A stretch of DNA of 64,000 nt from Larix kaempferi (lineage: Eukaryota; Streptophyta; Pinopsida; Pinales; Pinaceae). Shown one piece after another: positions 49,382 through 60,300 of this stretch. Both the position numbers and the translations under genes were made by a program. The stretch covers positions 28,592,001 to 28,656,000 of the forward strand of contig BSBM01000232.1 of assembly GCA_027924585.1 (NCBI GenBank), in the 5' to 3' direction. Each line of letters opens with the position of its first letter. Within the stretch, counting starts at the first letter, position 1. A model generated the notes under the pieces. The model worked only from the letters and a program-made list of their open reading frames with translations, did no database searches and was not told where the DNA came from.

Positions 49382-49396
49382 GTCCTCCCTTCCTAA
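49382..49396 (-). other. Polypurine tract
   Basis: Minus strand reads TTAGGAAGGGAGGAC immediately before the 3' LTR. Confidence 0.75.
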
Positions 49397-49635
49397 GATT
49401 GCTTGTCCTCAAGCAATGTCAGGATTCCACCAGGATTTTGCTGCACCACTCTGATTTTAATTGTCCCCATCCACTGTGCAGTCTTGTAAATTAAACTTGG
49501 GCCTTCAAAAAAATGAAGAAAAATTGCACTGTAATTTATATCTGCAAATAAACCAGCAATGAACAAAATTTTCAACCCAATTAGGATAACTTGAGTAGAA
49601 TTCCAGGATCCCATTGTTTCTCCTGCAAGGACCAA
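49393..49635 (-). pseudogene. C-terminal frame overlapping the unknown ORF
   Basis: An 80-codon frame in a different phase overlaps the end of the 967-codon frame. Its tail VVQQNPGGILTLLEDKQS, ending at the purine tract, looks like the last codons of plant gypsy-type polyproteins (LLEDK...). A frameshift near 49600-49635 could have joined it to the main frame. Confidence 0.4.
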
Positions 49636-52481
49636 AACTGTTCTATCACCTTTGGAAATCTGTCACTCCAATGAATGCCCGGATCCCAAAGTATCAACTG
49701 CATTTTCCCAATCATCAAAGTCAATTTAGTGAATATGTCATCAAGCATGTGCCTTTCCATCCAAGGAATAACTGAAAGGACATTATTGCCAACTAAACCA
49801 AGTGGATAGAAAAATGTTTCTTCCAGTGGAAACATCCAATGGCTCAACTCTCTACCATTGGAGAAAAATTTCAAGCATCCCTCCCAGCATGTGGATTCCC
49901 TCCACATAGGCCAACTTTTGCAAGTAAAATGTTCCATTAATTTATCTTGGTAACTTGCCTGCTTAGCTGCCTTCCCTTGATCATAAGCATAAAAAATTTT
50001 GCAAGGTAGTTTCATGCTTGTCAGGTAATCATTCACCCAATCGATATGTGGATGAGTGACATCAAATGGCTGCAAAATGTACTTTTGTTGCTGCTCACAA
50101 TTCAAGACAATGTCAGTTATAATAAAAAAATTATTGTAGAAACAAGTGAACTTTTTACCTTCCAGATTTTCTTTTCCCGTGAGGCCTCTATCCATCCATC
50201 TGGTGGATGAATCGGAGATCCTGCTTGCTGATTTATATGAGATATAATTAGCCATCTCTTCTGCAATAGGATCCATCTCCCATGGGGATAGATCATGATC
50301 CTCCTGCTGAACATGTGACACAAATAAGAAAAATGTCTTCACCCACTGCTCATTCCCCATTGGTGTTGTTGAATCTAGGACATGTGGGAAAGAATTGTGA
50401 AACTTCTTTGCATGTCTGCATCCTTCAGTAATCAGACTTATGGCTGCAAATTCTTCATTACTGGCTGTCCCAAATTGGGTACTCTCATCCCACTCTTTCA
50501 TGGGAGAGTGATTGTCTTCAAGGAACAACTCAAGTTCCCTTGAAAAACAATCCTGTGCTTGCTTCTCATCAAACTGTTCTGCACACTCTTCAAGCACATA
50601 TAAAAATGAATGATCCTCACGATCCACCCTCTCATGAGGTTCCTCCCTATGTTCAAGAATTCTTTTAGCCGAATGAATTTGATTGAATGGTGTGTAGGAG
50701 GGTAGGGGGGATCTTTGCAACTTTTCATGAAGCTGCAATATTTCTGCCTTGGATTCTTGGAGGGCACCTTGAGTGCTTCTCAAAGAATCTTGGATGGCCA
50801 TTAAGTCATCATTGAGATTGCTGATCTCTTCATTATCCCTCAAGGATGTACCATGAAACAATTCTACAAGCTCCAATAAACTATCTCTATCAGAAAGCAG
50901 GTTCAAGAATTTACCTTTTATGCTTGCCATGGCTTTCTGAAATTCTTCCATGTCTCTCATGGAAGACTACTCCCCCAAATTCCAACAAAGGTTATTCATT
51001 AAGGAATATGTGCAATTGAGGGTTTGAAGGGCTTCTTGGATCTTCTGTTCATCCATCTTTAAAGCTCCTGCAAGAAGATGAGGTTCTTGCAGATGTTCAT
51101 CCTCTTCATTTTCCATCGCTCGATCAATTCCATGCAGTGCACTTGAAGTTTTGAAATCTGATATATTTGTTCCTGCTGCAATATTTTCATCTTTTAGGTC
51201 CTCAAAAACATAATTTGGGCTGCAACATAAGTGCTCATTCATCCTTGATGCAACATAAATATATTCTCTTAAAGTTTCAGCCTTCATACTACTTTCATTT
51301 TTAACACCAGAATTCTGAACCTCATCACTATGGGGGTCAACCATTCTAAATTTTTCAATGGAAATGGCTGCCATATCAGATTGACATAATGGCACATAAA
51401 AATCAGAATTTACTAATTCACCATGTGTCATTTTCTCCTCCTTATGTGGTGGAATTTTGATGGCTTGTCCATACACCCATTTCTCTGCTTCACACCCTAC
51501 TGAGATGTGCTCAATTTCTGCTTCTTGGCAAGGCTCCAGGGGTGAGTGTAAATCTGAATTATGTTCCTCCTTTGGATCATATCCAAAAGATGTCTCGCCT
51601 TCATCAATCTATCTCATTTCTTCTGCACTTGTTTTGAAATCAACCATTAAAAGATCGAGAGTGATTTTACCTCCCTCATCACCAACAATCAAGTGTTTGA
51701 CTACTGGATCTTCTACTTTGCATTGACCTTCTTCATCAACTTCTTGGAGTAATGGGGCACCAACAAGGTCTTCTTGGTCATTTCTTTCCAAGAAACTTGA
51801 TGTATCTCCACATTGTGTGGTGCTCAAATCACAACCTTTGGACTTCCTTCTTGAAGAAAAACCAAATAGTCTCGCAATGCTTGGCCCTGCAAGTGGCCTT
51901 GATGAAACTTCCGTCTTGATTCCTTTTCCCTGAGATTGGGATGGATCCATATGTAGGGATGCAAATTCATCTTTATTCTTTTTGGATTCTTCTCCACCAT
52001 ACGAACTAGGTGGCTCTTGGTTTCCTCCCTTGATTTTTCCTAGCTGTGTGGACACATCTTTATTCCTTCCTTCTATCTTAGCTCCTAGGGGTAAAGATCT
52101 TGCCTTGACTTCTTTGCACACACCATCAACCATATGTGCAATCCTTCCTTTGCTATCACTATTGTAGGGGTCTTTGAACAAACTTTGAATTTCTAAATCA
52201 CAATAGTCTCTAAAGTTCAAGGACTTTTGAACCTCCTTCTTCAAGGTAGAGTACTCCATGAAGTACTCATAGGATTTCTTAGGGTTACCTCTTTTGAGTA
52301 TTCCTTCATAATCCCCATTAGTCATAGGTAGGTCATTTCCTTTGCTCTCTTCAAACATTTGTTCATCAAGGAAATCATGTTCAACTTTGTGCAAATAAGA
52401 ATTTCCAACAGGGGTTAAAGGCTCCTCTTCATATGGCTCAAAAATAAATTCTTCTTCTTCACTGACTGGTAGGAGCCACAT
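49581..52481 (-). pseudogene. 967-codon unknown protein, split by two TAG codons
   Basis: Starts at the first good ATG (52481) about 77 nt after the primer site. Frame stays open to 49581 except for TAG at 51609-51611 (after codon 290) and TAG at 50967-50969. Segment 1 is acidic then Lys/Ser-rich (SRPLAGPSIARLFGFSSRRK near residue 205). Segment 2 is mostly acidic. Segment 3 opens with about 85 residues of likely coiled coil (ISNLNDDLMAIQDSLRSTQG and following), then a Trp- and Phe-rich part (MERHMLDDIFTKLTLMIGKM). I recognise no gag, CCHC knuckle, DSG protease, DDE or YVDD motif. It takes the place of gag-pol. Both stops are one CAG-to-TAG change from sense codons. Function unknown; a structural protein or a captured host gene are the options. 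Confidence 0.65.
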
Positions 52482-52557
52482 TTTGCCTCTATGAGAAGAT
52501 ATTAAATATTCCTTCCATCAGTGAGCTTCTTTCTTTCCACGGGGGTGGAGGAAAGTT

Positions 52558-52568
52558 CTCTGATACCA
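52558..52568 (-). other. Primer-binding site
   Basis: Minus strand TGGTATCAGAG, complementary to initiator tRNA-Met, one base from the 5' LTR. Confidence 0.85.
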
Positions 52569-52569
52569 C

Positions 52570-54750
52570 TGTAATATCCTGGGCAAGATCTAACCCAGAT
52601 ATGAACTCCACTTCAAAAACTTTTATAACTTTTACTAGTAAATTTTTCTGTCAAATCCTTTGAACCGGGCAGGAGGTAAGTGAGGGGTACTGATGTAAGG
52701 ATTAAGGATGATGGGATGAATATTTAACTCTGTAAAATGTATGAGGTTAGGTGCAGCAGCAGGTCAAGGAGGTCATATCAGATTTGTCTTATGCACAAGG
52801 TACCAGTACCATTCACTTTTCAACATAGAACAAGTTTATGTCTACTTCGAGGCTCCCTGGGTAGCTGGCATATGCATACTGGACAAGGGGGGGGATACTG
52901 GAAGTTGATGACAGAGTTTATATCAGTCAAATGATGGCTGGTTATGTTTAGAAATATATTTTTGCAGACTTGTGAAAGTTTGGGAAGAACTGGGGTTTCC
53001 GGGCTCTCCCGTGATTGCTGAGCTAGTAATTTTCTTATCTTTACAAAACAAGTGTAAAAGCATTTAAATTCTGGTTTTGTGGGATGATGTGGTTAATATA
53101 TCGTTTTATTAACCTACTTCAAAATATGGTAGGTCAAATGGATTTATAGATTGCATTTTACAAAGAAATCAGTGAAACTAGTCTAGAAAAACCTTGCAAT
53201 GAGCTAGTTTTGGATTTTGATTGAATAAATGGATTTCCTTAATTAAAATCTATGTTCATAAATATTTTGCAGCTCTGATATACTCCTATGAACAGTAATA
53301 TAGAAAATTTATCATAACAGAACCCTCATTTTTATTCCAGTGTCTTTCTCTTCAAACAAATTGCCTTACAAGCTAGAAATTGCAGTACATTTGATAGAGA
53401 ATATGAAAAGAGAAGCGATTTGTTATAGGGGATCTGTTCTGAAGTACTGATCATGCTCTCTGCATATCAATGGTCTGATTTGGCTGTAGCCACTGCTGCA
53501 AAACTCTATTGATGCACCCTCCTTCAACTGGTTAACTCCACCAATGAAAACACCTCTAGATTTGTCTGTACGAGCTAGAGATGTGAGAGATGAATAGGAG
53601 ATTATATCTGAACTCGACCTATGGACATGGAAGCCACTAATATCTGCTTATAACAACTCCTAGAGCTCACTTAAGGTCTTTGGAATACTCCTCCATGAAT
53701 ATCTTCTTCTGCTAAAGAACCTCCACTAAAACTAGCTACAATTCTTCTCCAAAGGTAGCCTCCTCCTCAATATGATATTAAGACTTCATCGCTGAACTGT
53801 ACTGAATATTATTGGCTATAATATAACTTACTGAACCTGCATAACACTCTTAGATAACTCAGAGAGTCTTGGGGCATATCACCCAAGAGAAAAGGTTGAT
53901 GCACAACACTCAATAACTGAGAAGCTCAGAGCTCTCATTCACAAATTCTAAATGATCAAAAGTTGTCAAATGGAGTTGGTTGGATTCTTTTATAAACTTC
54001 ATTATGACTTGCTGAGCAAGTTCTCATCTTGGTGACCTATGAGAGTAGGTTACCCACTTTCCCATTCTACTCCAAAGCCATAAGGGTGCCTTTCTTGAGG
54101 AAAATAGCAACTTCTGAGCTTTCAAAACTTTCTTTCCTTCACCTCCTTCACTGAATTTGGGAAAGTGTGCTTTAGGTAGCTTTTCTAGTTGTTGCTATTT
54201 TCTTTCTGAAAGATTTTCTGAATCTTTCCACTTTCTTTGCTTTCCTCTTTCCTGCTTTTGTCTAATTTTTCCAGCCTTTGTCAGTTTCCTTTCTGGGTTC
54301 ATCTTGCCAACTTGTCTCCACTAGATTCCTTAGCTTTCCTGAGACTTTACCACTTAGGCAAGTTTGGCTCACTTACCAATTTGAATTTCCTAGCCAAGTC
54401 ATCAACCACTTAGCACATTTATTAGAAATAAACATTTAAATGAAATAATACAACTTAGAAATAATTTAACTTAGCAATTAATTAATTATCCAGTAATTAA
54501 TTAATTGTTATGGTGTAATGCCTCAAAATTTCCCCAATTAATTAATTTCTCAATTAGTCAATCACTTAGACTTAGTCATGGGGTGAATAACTGCATGGGG
54601 GGCCCTCCTTGTCCATTTAATTCGCAAATACAACCTTAGGCATTTTCCATAAGGTAATTTCCATACTTGCTCATTAATTAAATAATTATTGCCTAGGTGA
54701 CTTAGGCCAAAATTACCCCATGGACCATGGAAAAATATGGGGACATGACA
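52570..54750 (-). repeat. 5' LTR of the 7.5-kb element
   Basis: 2181 bp, TGTAATATCCTGGGC...GGGGACATGACA on the plus strand. Differences from the other LTR are scattered substitutions and small indels, so the insertion is old enough to have diverged but not ancient. Frames of about 65 codons in both LTRs are shadows. Confidence 0.92.
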
Positions 54751-54755
54751 CATGT

Positions 54756-55860
54756 TCAAAGAATTTTGGATGGGTCTTAGTTAGTAATATTCATCATTGT
54801 TGTGATCATTGTAATCACTACCATCTTATAATCAAATAATCATAGCCACCATCATCATTGTCATCACATATCACCATCATCATCACTACAATTTTGTTAG
54901 GGTTGATCAGATGTTGTTAGGGACACTCAAATTACATTAGGGTCGTTTTGGTGCCACTAGGGTAACTCATATTCCATTATAGTCATTTAGGTTCCATTAA
55001 GATCACTCATGGTCAAATAGTGTTATAAGATGCATCATCCTCATTCTCATCATTGCCATTGACATCTTAGTCATCATAATAGTCCTTACCATAATTTTCA
55101 ATGTCAAAGGAATCAACATTATCATCATTATCATAATCATTTTCATCCTAATATATCATCATAGTCAATGTCATCATCATCATCAACATCATTAGTATGA
55201 TGATGAAAAATGAATCCTACTACCTTACATGAATTTTGTAAAGGAGCTTTGGCCTTTGACTGGGATAGGTCTTAATTAGAAATTGTACTCACAGTCATCG
55301 TCGTTATCATCATCATTGTTATCACTATTGTCATCATCATAGACATCGAAATCATTGTCATAGGCTTTCACCTATGAGTGGGAATGCAAGCACCATTATC
55401 ACATTCCGAGCACTATGGATGGGTCTTAATTACTAATTGTCACGATCATCATCATCATCATCATCATCTTCGAGAAAAGAGAATCCATTCACATGTAATA
55501 AATTTTGAAATATAGGAAACCTGCATGATTTTTTCAAGGAAATATACGATGAAATCATCATCATCATCATCATGCTCATTGTAATAATTATCATCTTATA
55601 ATTATATCAACATCAATGCCATCGTCATTGTCATCATGCATCAACATCATCATCGTTATGTTGTTAAGGTTAGTCATATGCTATTAGTGTCACTCACATG
55701 TCATTAGGTACACTTAAATGTCATTAGGGTCATTTATGGGCCATTATGGTCACTCATACACCATTAGTGTCATTTACATGATGCTAGGATCACTTAAGTT
55801 CAAATAGTTTTATAACATGAATCATCCTCATCATCATCATTTTCATCAAAATAGTAGTCA
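54756..55860 (+). repeat. CATC-rich and CATTAGGGTCAC minisatellite
   Basis: Alternates (CATCAT)n runs (for example 55448-55470 and 55556-55575) with a loose ~20-bp repeat of CATTAGGGTCACTCAT type near 54900-55020 and 55670-55800. The GGATGGGTCTTAATTA and ATCATCCTCATCATC phrases recur, suggesting a longer unit. No coding frame. Confidence 0.8.
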
Positions 55861-56744
55861 TTGTTAACGGCTAAAAGTCGTACACATGTGACATTTTGGT
55901 GATTCATCGAGTAAAGCGTCATCAACATAAATAATGCATCTCACCACATGCATCCTAAACAAATACAAAATAGAACATGATTCCACAAGTGCCAATAAAT
56001 AGTCAAAACAAAGGGTAATGCGGGTATTACACAGTTGACCCATGCTATAGCGCATGTTATCTCAACAATTCATGTGCTACACCCGCGCAGATTTTCCTTC
56101 GATAGTCGCTCTACTGTCAAAACGACGGGATCACTCCCGCCTAGAGGCGCATTAAAGAATAAATCCTACCCAACGATTATAATTCGTATCCTCACACACT
56201 TGGGGGCATTAATAAGCCCCCCTTATGTACCTTGGAACTAGTTCATGAAGGAGGAGAATTCATATCTAGATCTAGTGGTTTAATGGCCACCTCTTGGCCT
56301 ATAAAAGGAAACCATTGGCATAAATTTGGTAGAGATAAATTAGAGAAATCTTATGCTTTTGTATTTTATTTGGAGCTTCCTCATAGCCCACCATTTCCTA
56401 CCATTGTGAGCATTCCCAAGCTTTCTTTCCACCTACCATCAAGGGGAAAGTGTTTCTCTCCATTGTTCTTCCTCCTACTTAGCATTTATTTTGGACAAGA
56501 AAGGCCTCCCTAAGGGATATTTTTGGCTTCCCTTGAAGACTTCACCTCCTAGGCATTGTAAAACTATTCCATTGGGAAATACAAGAGTGGTTTAACATAT
56601 CTTTGGTTTTTTTTTAAGTTTGCATTCTCCCCCCATCTATTTCATTTTGTTTTTATTAATATTTTCATGTTTGAATGTGAACTAAACTAACAATATCTTG
56701 CAAAATCACTTGGAGGAATACCACCAACCATCAAAAGGGGCTCC
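55861..56744 (+). other. Left flank of the copia insertion, with promoter-like segment
   Basis: No known gene. Contains GGCCTATAAAAGG (TATA box at 56299-56308) followed by a pyrimidine-rich leader. An open frame from about 56680 runs into the copia target site and continues beyond it at 61937. It may be the promoter side of another, older LTR element. Confidence 0.45.
56299..56308 (+). promoter_or_regulatory. TATA box candidate
   Basis: CTATAAAAGG in a GGCC context, about 30 bp ahead of a likely start. A good match to plant TATA boxes, but the gene it served is not evident. Confidence 0.5.
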
Positions 56745-57254
56745 TGTTAGAAAAACAGGATCGCAGAGCAATAACAATAAACGGAAATGCAAATATAATC
56801 ACACATACACATTACAAGAGAGACACAGATATATTGTGGTTCACCCAACTTGGGCTACGTCCACACTGAATTTGCCAGTCCTTATTATTATTACCGTCCA
56901 GCAAGTCAAAGGGATACCACCTGCAGCACAACCGCTGCACTTCCTCTTCTCTGTTTTTTTTTACAGTCTCTCTCCAGATCTCAAAGATCTTTACAATGCA
57001 TAAAACCTAATACATCAACCCTAGCCGTATTACAATGTCTTTCTTTTATAAGGGAAATACAATGGGAAAATACCACGGGATACCCAAAACCATGGGCCCG
57101 CAAAACAGCTGGCGAAAACTGGGGTGAGTGTACAGTCCACCTACACATCATATAGAACTGGGGTGAGTGTACAGTCCACCTACACATCATATAGAACTGG
57201 GGTACAAATACAATATCATCTATGAGACTAGAAGATCTGGCTCCACAACCAACA
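56745..57254 (-). repeat. 3' LTR of the copia element
   Basis: 510 bp. Lacks the GC-rich block of the other LTR and carries an extra 39-bp tandem copy (57118-57156 and 57157-57195, ACTGGGGTGAGTGTACAGTC...). TATA box on the minus strand at 57042-57052. Confidence 0.95.
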
Positions 57255-57267
57255 ATCTCCCACTTGG
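57255..57267 (-). other. Polypurine tract of the copia element
   Basis: Minus strand CCAAGTGGGAGAT abuts the 3' LTR (TGTTGGTTG), a standard copia arrangement. Confidence 0.85.
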
Positions 57268-57339
57268 AGACTGATCACAACAACTCCACCGCTGCTGCAC
57301 TTGCTGGACTTGGACTTGGCAAATTTCTCCTCTTCACCT

Positions 57340-60300
57340 TCATGCTAGAAGGCCAACTGAAACCGAGCACGAACTCAGTTTCTCTCTGGTTACTACCTTT
57401 GTGAACATGTCTGCAAGATTCTGGCTAGTATGTATCTTTTCCAACTTTAACAGTTCATCTTCCAGAACAGAGCGTATGAAATGGTACTTGAGCTGTATAT
57501 GTTTAGTCCTGGAATGGAATGCTGAGTTCTTTGCAAGATGAATGGCACTCTGGCTGTCACTATACAGTCTGCTATCCTTCTGCTTCTTACCCACTTCCTC
57601 CATAAACCTCTGCAACCAAATCATCTCTTTACTAGCCTCTGTAATGGCAACATACTCTGCTTCTGTTGTTGAAAGTGCAACAACCTTCTGTAGTTTTGAA
57701 ATCCAGCTTACTGCTGTTCCACCTACAGTAAACACATACCCTGTGGTACTCCTCCTGCTATCCTTGTCACCTGCCATATCTGCATCAACATATCCCTGTA
57801 GAACAGTGTCTGAACCTCCAAAACATAATGCCTCAGTGGTAGTACCTCTCAAATACCTGAGAATCCACTGTACTGCCTTCCAATGTTCTTTACCTGGATT
57901 GTTCATATATCTGCTCACAACTCCCACTGCATGTGCAATATCTGGTCTTGTGCACACCATGGCATACATCAAGCTGCCAACTGCTGATTGATAGGGAACC
58001 TTGGACATGTAATCTATCTCTTCTTGTGTCTTGGGACACATTTCCTTACTTAGACTGAAATGGCTAGCCAAAGGTGTACTTACAGGTTTTGCATTCTGCA
58101 TTCTGAACCTCTCCAACACCTTTTGTATGTACTCACTTTGAGACAATGTCAATTTGCGATTTTTCCTGTCTCTCATTATTCTCATACCAAGGATTTGCTT
58201 TGCAGCACCCAAATCCTTCATCGCAAATGAATTAGCTAGCTTCCTTTTGAGTACATTTATATCCTGCATGTCAGACCCTGCAACAAGCATGTCATCCACA
58301 TACAATAACAAGATAATATATCTTCCATTGTCTAGCTTCTTGAAATAAACACAGTGGTCAGAATGACATCTACTATAACCTTGTTCTGTCATAAACCTGT
58401 CAAACTTTAGATACCATTGCCTTGGAGCTTGCTTCAAGCCATACAAGCTCTTTTTCAACCTGCATACCAGATCCTCCTTACCTTTGACTTCATACCCTTG
58501 TGGCTGCTGCATATATATTTCTTCCTCCAAATCCCCATGGAGGAAAGCTGTTTTTACATCTAATTGTTCAAGATGCAAATCTTCTACAGCCCCTAGACTT
58601 AAGATAGTCCTAATTGAAGTCATCTTTACAACAGGAGAAAATATTTCATCAAAATCTATACCTTTCTTCTGTGCAAACCCCTTTACAACAAGTCTGGCCT
58701 TGTACCGCTTCTTACCTCCTTCTTCTTCCTTCAACCTGTAAATCCATTTGTTTTGCAATGCTCTTTTACCAGCAGGCAATTTAACCAAATCCCAAGTCTG
58801 GTTTCCTACCAATGAGTCCATCTCCTCATTCATGCCTTGCTCCCACTTCTTTCTAGTTTCCACCTGCATTGCTTCTTCATAACATTCTGGTTCACCAGAA
58901 TCAGTCATCAATAAATAATACATTGAAGGAGAGTATCGTTCAGGGAGTCTACTTAACCTGGTAGATCTTCTTACAGTTGCAGGAGTTTCAGGTACTTGCT
59001 GCTGCTCTTGATTTTCTGGCACCTTCGGAACTTCATTTTCTTTAACTTCATCAAGCACTATGTACTCCGTGCTTTTCTTTTCCTGTTTCTTTCCCTGCAA
59101 CTGATCTTTATACATGACCTTTTCATTGAATATCACATCTCTACTCTTGATGATTTTGTTATTTTCATAATCCCATAAACGATAACCAAATTCATCAACC
59201 CCATATCCAATAAAGGTACATTTCTTGGATTTAGCTTCAAGCTTTGTTCTATTTTCTTTATCAATATGGACAAATGCTTCACAACCAAATGTTCTCAGAA
59301 ATGAGTAGTTTACCTTTTTATCTGTCCATGCTTCCTCTGGAATACCACCATCCAAAGCACTTGAAGGTCCTCTATTTATTAAATAAACAGCAGTATTTAC
59401 AGCATCCACCCAAAACTGTAAGGGCAACCCTGCATGCAGTCGCATACACCTTGCACGCTCCATGATCGTTCTGTTCATCCTTTCTGACACACCATTTTCC
59501 TGTGGTGTTCCTGGGACTGTCTTCTCTCTACGAATCCCATGGTATGAACAGTAACTATCAAACTCCTTGCCGCAGTACTCACCTCCATTATCAGATCTGA
59601 GACACTTCAATCTTTTTCCTGTCTCATTCTCAACCAAAGCTTTCCACTTCTTAAAAGTAGCAAACACATCAGATTTCTGTCTAATGCAATAAACCCAAGT
59701 TTTTCTAGTTGCATCATCAATAAATGTAACATAATAATGAGAGCCACCAAGAGATTGTACCTGAGCTGGTCCCCATACATCTGTATGCACAAGCTCTAAT
59801 TTTTCATTCTTCTTCTGTTTCCCAACCCTGAGAAATCTGACTCTCTTCTGTTTTCCATAAACACAGTTTTCACAGAATTCCAAACTTACCTGCTTCAAAT
59901 CCGGCAGCAACTTCCTTGAGTGGAGAATCTGCATCCCCTTCTCACTCATGTGGCCAAGCCTATGATGCCACAATGCTGTATCTGTTCCTGTGGATGCTAA
60001 AGAGATAGAATGGTCAGTATTATGAGGACATAAATACAACGTACCTACTCTGTCTCCTTTTGCTATCACCATTGATCCTTTAGTGATCTTCCACCACTTT
60101 TCTCCGAACGTAGATAGACAGCCGCCATCTCCCAACTGCCCTGTTGAGATCAGATTTCTTTTCATAGCAGGAATATGCCTAACATCTTTCAACAACCAAT
60201 CAGTTCCATTCTTAACTTGTATCCATACCTTACCCATTCCAACAATTTTACATGGCTCATCATCACCCAATAAAACATGTCCAAAATCGCCAGGAACATA

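Larger units (their letters stand above)
47199..54750 (-). mobile_element. Non-autonomous LTR retrotransposon with unknown ORF
   Basis: 7552 bp, flanked by the target duplication CATGT (47194-47198 and 54751-54755). LTRs are at 47199-49381 and 52570-54750 (about 2.18 kb each, a few percent apart). On the minus strand the 5' LTR is the right one, followed by an initiator-tRNA-Met primer site (52558-52568). A purine tract AGGAAGGGAGGAC precedes the left LTR. The 3.19-kb interior holds one long broken frame with no gag, protease, reverse transcriptase or integrase motifs. It would depend on another element. The 3' LTR start has changed from TG to TA. Confidence 0.93.

Noticed and set aside
51457-52167. 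Plus-strand frames of 61-89 codons
   Set aside because: They lie opposite the long minus-strand unknown ORF and look like its antisense shadows.
57542-57991. Plus-strand 149-codon frame, and other plus frames inside 57.3-61.2 kb
   Set aside because: Shadows of the intact minus-strand gag-pol frame.
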